From the NCBI GenBank assembly GCA_030849075.1, contig JASAOO010003562.1, forward strand, positions 62,001-126,000: DNA of 64,000 nucleotides, read 5' to 3'. Positions 1-10,148 of this stretch are shown here, piece by piece. Each line of letters starts with the position of its first letter. Positions within the stretch are counted from its first letter, which is position 1. The notes beneath the pieces are model-generated. The model searched no databases. It was given only the letters and a program-made list of their open reading frames with translations, and was not told the DNA's origin. The position numbers and the translations under genes were made by a program. This DNA is from Zelonia costaricensis. Taxonomy: Eukaryota; Euglenozoa; Kinetoplastea; Trypanosomatida; Trypanosomatidae.

Positions 1-848
1 GGGGGGCACAAGGAAGGGGGCGTTGACGGCGGACCAATGCAGGCGCTTGATGCTGCGGGGGGGAGGGAGGGCGCAGGGAGAAGGAAGACGGCAGGATGCG
101 AAGCGGGGAGGAGCAAGTGAGGAAGCCCATTGGCGGAAAGATGGAAACAGGAAAACGTGTGTGTAGGGGTGTTGACATCGACCGTTGCTTCCATCCGGTG
201 TGTTTGTGTGTGCAGGCAGCCGGCGGCGGCAGAGAAGTCGGGGAAAAGCGGCTCCGCTGGAGGCACTGCCACACGTTGTCCACCCCCGCAGCTCCCTCCC
301 CCTCCCTTACCCCGCTCGCCGGAGCCTGCCGTCACTGACACCGCGTGTGCAGATGCGCCAACCGTCGGTGGAGGAAACCGACGCAAGGCACGGGTGCGGC
401 CGTCCATCTCGCTCGCTGTCGCTGTGTCGGGCCAACGCCTGGGAAGAACCCTCTCCTGTGTTGGGGTACGCTTTCGCTTTGGCTGCCCTCGCGTCAAGGC
501 GGGTCATCGACTCGAACACTGTGCGCGCTCCAGGGAATGAGAAGCGGCACCGGGGAGCGGTGCGTGCCCCCACGCAACGCCATTGCATCCCTGGGCCTCC
601 GCGCTCAGAGGTGAGAGAGAGGGGGGACACACACACACGCCATCAGCTGCGAAGAAGACGACCGCGTGGAAGGGCGTGCGGGTCTCTACTGTACATCGGC
701 TTCGGCGCAAGTGGAAGAGAGCAAAAAGGCAAAGTACGAACAAGACGGGTGAAGCACATTAAGGCTTCCTGTACATGAGAGAGCAGCAGCCAACTACACA
801 CACACACACCAACACACGTCAACACACACACATCAGGCTCCTGCGAGT
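1..848. other. Intergenic / 3' UTR region at left edge
   Basis: No credible gene is seen. The minus-strand transcript of the HYDIN-like gene would continue through here as 3' UTR. The stretch holds short overlapping open frames in several frames, as expected for GC-rich DNA, and a CA-rich microsatellite near its right end. Confidence 0.6.
795..832. repeat. (CA)n microsatellite
   Basis: Two runs of CA dinucleotides separated by a few bases lie just downstream of the stop codon of the 2791-residue gene. The minus-strand transcript would read them as UG/GU repeats. Confidence 0.85.
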
Positions 849-3800
849 CTACACCTCGGTGTCACGGCTGTCTCCGCGCAGCACCACGTAGGTGGGGGGC
901 AGTGCCGACGAGCCTGGGATGACGATCTGGAACAGCGCCTCGTACCGCACGTCAGAGAACTCGTCGAAGCTGACGCGCACCTCGAGCTGGCCTGGTTCGC
1001 CACCGAGCGAGGCGGGCGGTACGACCCCCTCCGTCGGACTCAGCGTGAACTGCGCCGGGTCGTTGACGTAGACGAGCTCCTCGCGCCCCTCCGCTGGCGG
1101 AGCCTCGTCCGGCATCTCCAGCACGGCCTTCACACGACGCACAATCGAGTCGCACTCCCGCTGCGTCGCCGGCGCACCGAGCTGCGTCGTGGCCGTATTG
1201 GCGTGGAGGAGCTCCTGCGCCAGCGCGGGCGTGAAGACGGCGGTGTTACCGTACGCCGTGTCCTGCAACTGCTGCCGCGCCTGCTGTGTGCGGAACGCCT
1301 CCATCGTCGCCTCGCTCGAGTTCGTCACGGGCAAGAGGCAGAAGCGAACCGGCACGGCGCACCGGTTGCGCAGCAGCAGCGTCTGTGCGTAGGAGACCTG
1401 GCGGCGGCCGTCGTGGCGCTGCTGCCCGGGCCGGAACCACACCACGCCAGGGCTGCACTCCAGCGACGGTGTTGTCAGCGGGACGCGCAGCGGGAGCAGC
1501 TGACACGGCGCCTCTACACCGTGCGCCGTCGCCGCGGCCCCCGCGCCGGTGCTCGTGGCAGGGCCGGTGCTCGTGGCATGGCCGGTGCTCGTGGCAGGGC
1601 CGGCGATGGCCGCACTCGCACCCACGTCAGCTGCGGCGGAGTCAGCGTTGTCGGACGTTGGCAGGAACTGCACTTGCAACACACCCTCGACCGAGAGTGC
1701 CGGCTGCGCCGACGCCGTCGTCACCTTCGACGTCGCGGCGAAGGTGGACACGGACTCCGCGGCAGCTGCAGTCGCAGCAGCAGCAGCGCACTCGCGCCGC
1801 CACGCCGCGCTCTCCGTGTCGACAACGACCTGCACGTCCAGCGCGTCCATGCTGTCCAGCACGTACTCGTGCGGTGTGCCGGCGACGGCGGCCGTCGTTG
1901 GGCGGTCGATGGCCGAGCCGCAAGCGGTGGCCGCCGTCGTGAGCGTGTTGGAGAGCGTGGCTGTAGCCACCGCGGCAGTAGCAGCGGAGGGGGCAGCGGT
2001 GGCAAAGAGCTCCACGGCCGCGTCGTGCCCGGAGCGCCACAGCGCACAACGCGTGATGGTGAAGAGACCTGCCGTGCCAGGCATGCTGCCCACGGCGCCG
2101 CCCAGTAGCGCGAGGGCGAAGCGCAGCGGGGAGCTGTTGCGGTTCGTGAGGCGCAGCGTCCGCATGCACGCTGGCGGCGCCGCGGCAGTGGGGGCAGCGG
2201 TGGCAGCGGCACGTGCATCGTCGTCGGCACGCTGCACGGCCGGGAAGGTGACGCAACGTTCGGACGGCTCCACGGTGAGGTGCGGCCGTCCGCAGCGGGC
2301 ACGCAGGCGGAGCTCGATCGAGGTGAAGTACTTGTGGCTCTCCTCCTGAAGGTCGCGGCGGCGCTGGTCCATGTAGCGCACAAGCGCCTGCCGCTCCTCC
2401 GCCTCGCGCAGCAACACGTCCAGTGGCGGGATCGCGTCGGGCCGGTGCGAGGTGACCGTCAAGCGGCCGCTGCTCGCGCTGTCGCCCCTTCCCGCGTCAC
2501 CCGCATCGCGCTCGTCGTCATCGCTGCTGGCGGTCGCCGCGCCGTCGCGCGCCCTCGCTGACGCCTGCATCGCCCCCGTCGCCGCCGCAGCAGCAGCAGC
2601 ATCGCCTGCGGCAGCGGCCTTGTCGAGTACGCGCTGCTCCGCCTCGGTGGCCCACACGACGCGCCCACCACGCACGACGCGGCCACCGGGCCTGGTGCGC
2701 AGCGGCCGCATCGCCGACAGCTGCGCGACGGCCATGCTCGCCTTGCCGCTCCCTCGCGACCCTGCCGCACCGGTGCCCGCCGCACCACCACCACCAGCGC
2801 TTCCCGCGCCGTGCACGCCGCTGATGGGCCGCGCGATCCGCTGCGATGGGTAGCGCGCGGCGTTCTCCGCGTAGAAGTCGTCGACGAGAAAGACGTCGTT
2901 CAACTCGCTCTGCGCCAAGGTCGCGTGCACGCACACGCTGCCCTGCCACCAATGCTCCGTCGGCGGCAGCATCGCCTCGTCGCCGCCGTCGTCGCTGTCG
3001 CTGTCCCCCACATTGCCGCCCGCCGCCTTCGCGGTCGCCGCAGCGCCGGGCACGCCGGAGCTGCGTCGCGCGGTCGGTGAAGATAACGTGCCGAGCCGGT
3101 GCTCGCCGTCGTCTGCGTCCCCGTCCGCCGCAGCCGCCTCAGCGAGGTGCGCAGACGGCGTGAACTCGAGCACGACCTCACGCCGCGCATGGGCAGGGAT
3201 GCGCAGCTGCACCGGCGTGGCCGTCACGCGACCGACGCGGTGTCGCTCCTTCTCACGGTCCTCAGCTGTCATGGAGCACAGCCGCAGCTCGACCTGGTCG
3301 GCCGGCGCGTCGGGGTCGATGGCGTGGACGGCCATGCCTAGCGGGCAAGGGAACACCTCCACCGTCACGTCCATGTCGCGCGAGACGCGGTTGACCAGAC
3401 GTATGGTGCGCCGCGACGTCCCAAGTGGGGCGATGACGGGCGGCATCAGCAGCACCTCCTTCCCGTCCCGCCCACCCTCTTTCGTCAACCCCGACGTCGT
3501 CGCATCGAGCACGATGGGCTTGCCGTACACCTCGTAGTCCACCGGGATGTGCAGCCACGGCAGCGTCGCGTCCGCCCGCACACGGAGCTTCTCGGCGTAG
3601 CAGCCGGGCAGGGCGCACAGCAGACGCACCGGGAGGCGCACCTGCGCGTACGGACCGAGGCTGCCGACCGCTGTGCCGAGCAGGGTGACGCAGCGGCGCC
3701 CGTCACCGAGCACCTTCTGCGCCGCCTCCACCAGCCGGCGCAGCTGCTGTTGCGGCGTCACACCGCTCTGCACGATCGACACCCAGAAGGCCGGCATGGC

Positions 3801-6800
3801 GGCCAGCCCGTCGAGGCCCTCCATGTCGCCGCCACCTCCGGCGCCGCTGCCGCTGCCTCCTCGCGCACGCGTCTCCAGCGCCGAGAAGGGCGTCGGCGGC
3901 AGATGTTGCGACTGCGACCGCGACTGCGTGACGCGGCGGCTGGAGCTGCTCGCCTCCGCCGCGGCGGAGGCGCCGGTGGTGCGGTTGTTCTGCCGGCTGA
4001 CGCTGACGCTGCGACTTGTGCTGGCTGGGCTGCCCTCCTGCACCTGCGCGGCAGCCGCAGCCGACGTTTTCTTGCGTCGCTTGTCGAAAATGCTCTGCGC
4101 ACCCGACGACTCCATGGCGAGCGGCGAGAATTTCTGGGCAGAGGCCTCGTACCGGGCCTCACAGCCCGTAAAGTTCTCCAGCACCACCGTCAGGAACTGG
4201 CGGGCGAGTGGGACGTCGTCGGGCATGTGGTCCACCAGCCGCACCGGGTTGCAGTATGGACGAGCCACCACCGCACTCGGCCGCTCCTCCTTCTCTGGCG
4301 TCACACTCGACCCGCGCGCCGCGTCCCAGGGCAGCGCCGCCTCCAGCGCGTTCCACAGCAGCGCACTCACGAACGCCTCCGCACTCGCTCGCGCCGTCGC
4401 CGCCGCCGCAACGGCGCTGCTCGCGCTGGCGTCGGACGCCGCGTCCAACTCCGCCGATGCCGCCAGCGCGGCGGACGCCACGTCCTTCACGACGTCGACG
4501 GAGACGGCCAGCGGCTCCACGCGGTCGCAGCGCACCTCCACCAGAAGCGCCTGGCGGCTGCGCTTGGACACGACACCGAGCAGCGTCGAGTACGCGTCGC
4601 GGTACGCGGCAGCCATAGCAGGGTCCCCCAGCGCCGCCGACGCCGCGGTGTTTACCGGCGTGCTGACGAGCGATGTGGAGGCCTCGCCGCGGCTCGGGCA
4701 CGTCGGCGGCGGGCACACGCGGAAGCGGCACCGCACCGGCACCGTCAGCTGCTCGCCAGCGCGCAGGACGTGCTCACTCCGGTAGTCGAGCTCCATGTAC
4801 GCCGGTGCCGGGGCAGCCGCGACGACGTTGAAGACGGTGTCCAGCGCGGACCGGTTCGACACGTGAAAGGAGCCCGACTGCCACACCCGCTCCGGCACGA
4901 CGCCGAACTGCACAACCGGGTCCTCGACGACGAGCAGCGGCTGCTGAATGGTGGCACGGGTTTCGAGTGCGACCGACGCGCCGCCGTCCCGCACCGTCAG
5001 CTCGAAGAACGTCTGCGCGTCCTCGGTGGAGACGGCCTTGCGGAACACCGTCACCTCGACCGTGTTACCGGCGCCAAGCCGGAAGGTCTCGGGAATGAAG
5101 ACGAACCGCGGCGGGTGCCGCATGAGGGGGTCGGTGAGGTCGAAGACAACGGGGATGGGGTTGGGGTTCAGCACCGTGAAGGAGGCGGCAGCTTCCTGGC
5201 CGAGCTCAATGAGGCCGAAGTCGAGCAGCTCCACGCTCGTCTTCACGCTCGGACCGACACCGTTGGCCGTCACGTGCAGCGCGAAGTGGCCGCACGAATC
5301 CTCGATGATGCACTGCTGATGCACGTCTTCGGCGGAGGCCACCGTCACCGGACCGCTGCCCGTGCCGGGCCGCATCGGCGTGGCGGTCTTTGAGCGCCGC
5401 CCCGCCGCGCTGCCCGGACGCACTCCCGCCCCCAGCGGTGTCGTCTGCGGAGGCCCCTGCGGCTGCGCTCCCTGCTGCTGTTGTGTTGGCGGTGCCTGCT
5501 GCTGCTGCTGCTGCGCATGCTGCTGCGACGGTGTCGGAGGGGTGGGGTGATGGCGGCGGCGGCTCGCGGTGCTGCCGGGCCCGCCTGCGGGCGGCGTGGC
5601 AACAAGACTAGAGCCGGCCCCGCCACTGGGCAGCAGCCGCGGGTTCGTCGGAGAGGACAGCGATGGCCGCTTCGAGGCCACCGCGGCCGCCCCCAGTACA
5701 GCCGCCGCAGCCGCGGCTGCCAGCTTCGCGCACAGCACCTCCACCTCCGGCACCCAGCAGGGCACGACGGCGTAGTGCGGGCCGCACGCCTCGAGCGTGA
5801 AGTGCACCGTGATGGCAACCGACCCCTGCGGCGGGATCTTGCCCTTGCGCGGCTGGTACTGCACGGCGATGCCGTCGCTGGCCGGAAAGGAGGAGCGCCA
5901 CCGATCGTAGGTGAGGTGGACCGCCGTGTCATCCAGCAGGCGCGCGAAGTGGTGCACCGAGGCGGCAAACTCGTTCGGCGTGGGGTCGAGCAGGAAGTGC
6001 ATCGCGATGGGCGAGTTGTTTAGCAGCGTGACGGTGCGCGTGGTGCGCGTTTGGATGAGGCACTCCACCCGCTCCTCCAGCGTGGCCGGCTCGATGCTGA
6101 GGGACGGCAGCACGGGCTGCTGATACGTGAGGAAGCCGGTGACAAAGACGGCGTCGTAGGCGTGGCGCCGCCGACCGTCGGGGTCGGTCTGCGAGCGTGT
6201 GAAGGCGGTGATGGGGTCGAGGTAGGTGATCTGGAATCCACCCGGCACGGGTGCCGCGCCCTCCCCGTCGTTGTCACCCTCGAGTGGGCTGCTCACCCCA
6301 CTGCCCAGCCGATACCGTCCCGCGTTGTCGCGATCCTCGTCCTGCGTCTCCTGCACGCGGCACGGAATGGGGCGACTGCGGCGGTACAGCTCGAGCACCT
6401 CGGCATCGACGAACGGCAGCTTCGCCGCGTGCTGCGGGGCGGCCGGGTCGGGCATGCGGTCGAGGAACAAGTTGTACAGCGTTTGCAGCGGCTGCAGCGT
6501 GAGGGGCGTGACGGTGAGCGTGAAGGTGCTCGTGCTGTTCGGCGGCAGCACACCGGATGCAGGCGCGATCGTCGACGTCCGTGCTCCGCCTCCGATGGCA
6601 GCCGTCGCGGTGGTCACCGTCGTGCCACGCGAGAGCACCCCTGCACCGTCGGCGACGACCTCCCCCGCGTCACCTGACGCGCGTGCGTCGCTGCCGAGGA
6701 GCACCCCCAGATCGTCGCGCCAGTGGTACGGCAGCGGCACGGCGCAGTCGTTGCGCACGGTGATTGGAACATCAGTCGGCACGCCGGGGATGGAGTCGCG

Positions 6801-9224
6801 CAGAACGACGTGCAGCGGGGCCTCGCTGTCGCACAGCTTCCACTGCGGCACGGTCCCTTGCTGCACCAGCTGCGGTCCCAGCGACGTGATGCTGACGCGC
6901 GGCACGACGCCGACGCCGTGAAGGGCGACCGTGTGCTCCGACAGCACGGGGCTCTCCGCCGCGCTGCTCGCCCGCACAGCCACCATCAGCGTCGCCTCGC
7001 AGGACCCCTCGCTCAGCGGGCTGAAGGTGACGTGCAGCGGCAGGGCGCGCAGCGGGGGCAGCGACGTGGCCGCCTCAGCCGGCAGCGACACCGTGAACTC
7101 CGGGGATGAGCTGAGGATGTGCACCACCGCCGTGGAGCCGACGTTCTGCAGGTACAGGGTCTGCGTAAGGGACGCCAGCAGGAGCGCCTGGCCGAAGCCA
7201 ACGGCAACCGCGTCAGGGCCGCTCGCCGCCAGCGGCGTGGCGAAGGCGGCGAGCTCGTCGAAGCTGAGCAGCCGCGGCGTTGCCACCGTGGCCGCCGCCA
7301 TCTTCGCATCCCCCTCCCCCACGTAACCCTCTGCCCCTGCCCCGCCCACCTTCGCGTCGCCGGCATCGTTGAGCACGAGCAGGTCCGTGCCGCCCGACGA
7401 CCGCGCCGAGGATAACTGCCCCGCGGTCCACCATGCGAAGCGCGGCAGCACCACCTCGCCGCGGACCGGCACGCTGGTGAACTGCCACTGCGCCCCCTCC
7501 CCGGCGCGATCGTTCAACTCCCGCGTGACGCCCATCTCCAGCACCGCGTCTAGTGTCGCCGTCGCGGTCTCGATCGAGGTGGGGCAGAACACCACCTCAA
7601 CCTCGACGTAGCCACCGCAGTTCAGCGGCGTCTCCGGCGCCGTTGTCGCCGCGGCGCCGCTGCCGGCCGCGGGCGAGATGCGGATGCAGCGGTACGTGAG
7701 CCACGGGTGCGACGCCGGCTTCAATCGCAGGCGGGTGCGGTAGGCGTTCTGGTTCACAAACCGCACCGTCTGCCGCATCGGCACGTTGACACACGTGGAC
7801 AGGGTGAGGCAGCCGCCCTTCACCGAGCACTCCACGCCATCGAGTGGGTTCACCTCGGCGGCCTTCGCGGCATTGCCACCGCGCTTGGTGGCTGCCAGCG
7901 CGGTCGTCGTGCGAGCCGACCTCGCCGCAGCCGGCTTGCGCTTCGGGAAGGAGTGTGCTTCGGGGGGCGCGCCACTCCCTGCGTCAGGCGGGGACGGAGA
8001 GGCCGCTAAAGCGGCAGCCCCCGCGGCATCAGCGCTGGCAGCGCCCGTTGTCCGCGCGGCGGCATTATTGGGCGACGGCGCCCACCCACCCGCCGCGGCA
8101 GCTGCAGCAGCAGACTCCTTGCTCGTGTGCCCCGGCGCGTGCGTGCGTAGCTGGTCCTTGAGCGTAGTCGCCGCCTCGCCTTTGCCGAGCCGCGCGTCGG
8201 CGGTCGCGAAGGAATTCGTCATGGCGGGGCGGAAGCCGTACTCCCGCTTGAGCATCTCGTTGTACTCCACGGCGAACTGGTGGGCGTCGATGAGGAATGG
8301 CGGAGGCTTGGAGAGCACCGTCGCGTCGTCGGCCGCACTCGCGCCGCCCGGCAGGCGGTCACGAGCGCCCGTGCCATCCCCACCAGCGTGCTCGCCCTTC
8401 TCCACGATCTGCGCCCGCCCCGCCCGCTCTACTCGCTTTGGCTTGCCGCGGCCGGTGCCGCCGCTCGTCGCCGTGGCAACGCGGTCCGAAGGGGCGCGTG
8501 GGGCCGCGGCGGCAGCGGCGGCGGTCTCGTTGCGGCGGAACGACGACGTTCGGTGCTTCAGCGACGGCGAGGTGGCTGCCCCCGCCCCTGCCGCTGCGGC
8601 TGCTGTTGCGGCGGCGGAGGGGGACGACGTGGCGGCGGGTGGGGGTGGCAAGGCTTGGGGCACCTCGAGCACCTCGCCTAGCGCGTAGGCGCCAAGCGGC
8701 TTGCTCGTGAAGCGGCGCAGCTCCTGGGCCTCCCGCTCCAGGAAAAGCTCGACCTGCCGCTGCATGCTGCTCAGCTGCTCCGTGTACTGCGCGGCGAGCA
8801 TGGAGGCGGGCTGCTGCTGCCGCGCAGCCACGGCGGCCTGGAGGTGCTGCTGAAGGAGGGCCTCGCGCTTCGCCGACACGACGGCCACCTCCGATTGCAT
8901 CTGCTGGTGAGTGTGCTTCGGTTTCGGCCGCTTTCCACTGCTGCGACCCGACGGCGTCGGCGGCGCCGGTGTGGAAAGCCGGCTGCCTACCGCAGACCAC
9001 AGCGGGGAGGCTACATTGAGAAAGGGGTACACCTCGGGGAACTCGCGCAGCAGCTGCGCGTCCACCTCGGCCTTGCAGCGGGCCTCCAGCTCATGGTGGG
9101 CGCGCGCGGCGTGCTGCTCGTGCTGCTGCTGCAACCGCTGCAGCTCCTCCAACTCCACGGCAAAGCACTCGTACGCCTTTGGTGCCCACGACGAGACGAT
9201 CGTGAGGTCCTCCTCGTCTCCCAT
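849..9224 (-). CDS. Giant HYDIN/ASH-type (MSP-like) repeat protein, probable axonemal
   Basis: A 2791-residue protein. It has a coiled-coil-like, Q/E/H-rich N-terminus (about residues 20-160), long Ala/Thr/Pro-rich low-complexity linkers, and repeated immunoglobulin-like beta segments. These carry phrases such as FGLIELGQ, FGVVPERVW and VTLLNNSP, typical of ASH (ASPM-SPD2-Hydin) / MSP domains, spread from about residue 450 to the C-terminus. A poly-Gln stretch lies at about 5.46-5.53 kb. Proteins with many ASH domains are usually central-pair or other axonemal components (HYDIN, CFAP47, CFAP65, CFAP74, DLEC1). The length is nearest CFAP47 but the exact orthologue cannot be fixed by eye. The start at 9224 gives an acidic MGDEEDL N-terminus and follows a purine-rich plus-strand tract (pyrimidine-rich on the sense strand). 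Role in the flagellar axoneme is inferred from family. Confidence 0.8.
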   Translation of the reverse strand: MGDEEDLTIVSSWAPKAYECFAVELEELQRLQQQHEQHAARAHHELEARCKAEVDAQLLREFPEVYPFLNVASPLWSAVGSRLSTPAPPTPSGRSSGKRPKPKHTHQQMQSEVAVVSAKREALLQQHLQAAVAARQQQPASMLAAQYTEQLSSMQRQVELFLEREAQELRRFTSKPLGAYALGEVLEVPQALPPPPAATSSPSAAATAAAAAGAGAATSPSLKHRTSSFRRNETAAAAAAAPRAPSDRVATATSGGTGRGKPKRVERAGRAQIVEKGEHAGGDGTGARDRLPGGASAADDATVLSKPPPFLIDAHQFAVEYNEMLKREYGFRPAMTNSFATADARLGKGEAATTLKDQLRTHAPGHTSKESAAAAAAAGGWAPSPNNAAARTTGAASADAAGAAALAASPSPPDAGSGAPPEAHSFPKRKPAAARSARTTTALAATKRGGNAAKAAEVNPLDGVECSVKGGCLTLSTCVNVPMRQTVRFVNQNAYRTRLRLKPASHPWLTYRCIRISPAAGSGAAATTAPETPLNCGGYVEVEVVFCPTSIETATATLDAVLEMGVTRELNDRAGEGAQWQFTSVPVRGEVVLPRFAWWTAGQLSSARSSGGTDLLVLNDAGDAKVGGAGAEGYVGEGDAKMAAATVATPRLLSFDELAAFATPLAASGPDAVAVGFGQALLLASLTQTLYLQNVGSTAVVHILSSSPEFTVSLPAEAATSLPPLRALPLHVTFSPLSEGSCEATLMVAVRASSAAESPVLSEHTVALHGVGVVPRVSITSLGPQLVQQGTVPQWKLCDSEAPLHVVLRDSIPGVPTDVPITVRNDCAVPLPYHWRDDLGVLLGSDARASGDAGEVVADGAGVLSRGTTVTTATAAIGGGARTSTIAPASGVLPPNSTSTFTLTVTPLTLQPLQTLYNLFLDRMPDPAAPQHAAKLPFVDAEVLELYRRSRPIPCRVQETQDEDRDNAGRYRLGSGVSSPLEGDNDGEGAAPVPGGFQITYLDPITAFTRSQTDPDGRRRHAYDAVFVTGFLTYQQPVLPSLSIEPATLEERVECLIQTRTTRTVTLLNNSPIAMHFLLDPTPNEFAASVHHFARLLDDTAVHLTYDRWRSSFPASDGIAVQYQPRKGKIPPQGSVAITVHFTLEACGPHYAVVPCWVPEVEVLCAKLAAAAAAAVLGAAAVASKRPSLSSPTNPRLLPSGGAGSSLVATPPAGGPGSTASRRRHHPTPPTPSQQHAQQQQQQAPPTQQQQGAQPQGPPQTTPLGAGVRPGSAAGRRSKTATPMRPGTGSGPVTVASAEDVHQQCIIEDSCGHFALHVTANGVGPSVKTSVELLDFGLIELGQEAAASFTVLNPNPIPVVFDLTDPLMRHPPRFVFIPETFRLGAGNTVEVTVFRKAVSTEDAQTFFELTVRDGGASVALETRATIQQPLLVVEDPVVQFGVVPERVWQSGSFHVSNRSALDTVFNVVAAAPAPAYMELDYRSEHVLRAGEQLTVPVRCRFRVCPPPTCPSRGEASTSLVSTPVNTAASAALGDPAMAAAYRDAYSTLLGVVSKRSRQALLVEVRCDRVEPLAVSVDVVKDVASAALAASAELDAASDASASSAVAAAATARASAEAFVSALLWNALEAALPWDAARGSSVTPEKEERPSAVVARPYCNPVRLVDHMPDDVPLARQFLTVVLENFTGCEARYEASAQKFSPLAMESSGAQSIFDKRRKKTSAAAAAQVQEGSPASTSRSVSVSRQNNRTTGASAAAEASSSSRRVTQSRSQSQHLPPTPFSALETRARGGSGSGAGGGGDMEGLDGLAAMPAFWVSIVQSGVTPQQQLRRLVEAAQKVLGDGRRCVTLLGTAVGSLGPYAQVRLPVRLLCALPGCYAEKLRVRADATLPWLHIPVDYEVYGKPIVLDATTSGLTKEGGRDGKEVLLMPPVIAPLGTSRRTIRLVNRVSRDMDVTVEVFPCPLGMAVHAIDPDAPADQVELRLCSMTAEDREKERHRVGRVTATPVQLRIPAHARREVVLEFTPSAHLAEAAAADGDADDGEHRLGTLSSPTARRSSGVPGAAATAKAAGGNVGDSDSDDGGDEAMLPPTEHWWQGSVCVHATLAQSELNDVFLVDDFYAENAARYPSQRIARPISGVHGAGSAGGGGAAGTGAAGSRGSGKASMAVAQLSAMRPLRTRPGGRVVRGGRVVWATEAEQRVLDKAAAAGDAAAAAAATGAMQASARARDGAATASSDDDERDAGDAGRGDSASSGRLTVTSHRPDAIPPLDVLLREAEERQALVRYMDQRRRDLQEESHKYFTSIELRLRARCGRPHLTVEPSERCVTFPAVQRADDDARAAATAAPTAAAPPACMRTLRLTNRNSSPLRFALALLGGAVGSMPGTAGLFTITRCALWRSGHDAAVELFATAAPSAATAAVATATLSNTLTTAATACGSAIDRPTTAAVAGTPHEYVLDSMDALDVQVVVDTESAAWRRECAAAAATAAAAESVSTFAATSKVTTASAQPALSVEGVLQVQFLPTSDNADSAAADVGASAAIAGPATSTGHATSTGPATSTGAGAAATAHGVEAPCQLLPLRVPLTTPSLECSPGVVWFRPGQQRHDGRRQVSYAQTLLLRNRCAVPVRFCLLPVTNSSEATMEAFRTQQARQQLQDTAYGNTAVFTPALAQELLHANTATTQLGAPATQRECDSIVRRVKAVLEMPDEAPPAEGREELVYVNDPAQFTLSPTEGVVPPASLGGEPGQLEVRVSFDEFSDVRYEALFQIVIPGSSALPPTYVVLRGDSRDTEV
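1546..1604 (-). repeat. In-gene 18-bp tandem repeat
   Basis: About three copies of an 18-bp unit (plus-strand ccggtgctcgtggcaggg with one substitution) sit inside the HYDIN-like gene. They encode the in-frame protein repeat GPATST / GHATST, so copy-number change would not shift the frame. It lies in a linker between ASH-like segments and is probably length-polymorphic. Confidence 0.85.
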
Positions 9225-10148
9225 GACGCCAGAAGCTAAGCTGGAAACGGAAGAGAAAAAAAACAGGGAAAGAAGACGTCAAGCGCGAAGGAAGGTGGAC
9301 GTCCGCGTGTATGTAGGTGTAGCTGTGTGGGTGCTTGTGTGTGTGTGTGTGTGGGTGTGTGGGTGTGTGTGTGTCAGTGTGCGAGATGCACGCGCCCACG
9401 CAGACGAGCTGACGTGCGACTCGGCGAGGTCCTGGGCAGTTGCTCGACGTGAAAGCAGTACGCAGTGCAGTGCGTCAAGATCACGCGTTGGGAAGAGACC
9501 ACAACGATGCTGAGACGACAAGGGGGGAGGGGGACGCGAACAGCGGGTGGCGTGGTGTGTCACGGCGTGTCACGGCGTGTGCAACGTGCGTGCCACGGCG
9601 AAGTGATGCGGAGGAAAGCAAGAGGTGCAGGAAGAAGTGAAGGTGACGTGATGGCGAACGCGAAGCAACGAGGGTGGGGGGAGGGTTGCCGCTATGTGGA
9701 GGCCACACTAATCCTTCACAGCCCCAACCGCGCAGTTCAATATGCCCGGCCTCCCTCTTCCTTTCCGTCTTCGGGTTTGGAGCTCCACACACACACACAC
9801 ACCTCTGTAAAGCACACGTTACAGGAGTACCGCCGGGGAAAGAAAAGGGAGGACGGCACGTTGCTCGCCGCCAACTCGCATCCTCAGCAGAAGCCTAAAG
9901 CTGCCGCAGAGCGCAGCGCACCTCTGCTGCACTGCTGTCCCTGCGTCCTGCCCAACAGTTAAAAGCTCCACAGCAACAGACTTGTGTGTATACTCGCGCA
10001 CATGCGGAGGATGTGCTCCGTAACTCGTGTGTGTGTGGGTGTATGTATGTACGTATTACGTGTGCGAATGTGGCGGCGCGACGGCGCAGGTGCCCGAGCT
10101 CGACTGCCTCGATGAAAACCTGCCAGCACCGCCGTCGCCAGCGCCGCT
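9225..10148. other. Intergenic region between the HYDIN-like and 951-residue genes
   Basis: No credible gene. Near the HYDIN-like start there is a purine-rich plus-strand stretch (pyrimidine-rich on the sense strand, about 9245-9300), suited to trans-splicing. A long GT-rich microsatellite follows. Confidence 0.6.
9335..9374. repeat. (GT)n microsatellite
   Basis: A nearly pure GT run with a few GG interruptions lies in the 5' flank of the HYDIN-like gene. The sense transcript would read it as CA repeats. Confidence 0.85.

Noticed and set aside
3549..5393. 614-codon plus-strand open frame
   Set aside because: It lies wholly antisense to the HYDIN-like gene, whose frame has clear domain content. 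Arg/His/Leu-rich antisense frames are a common mirror of GC-rich coding sequence.
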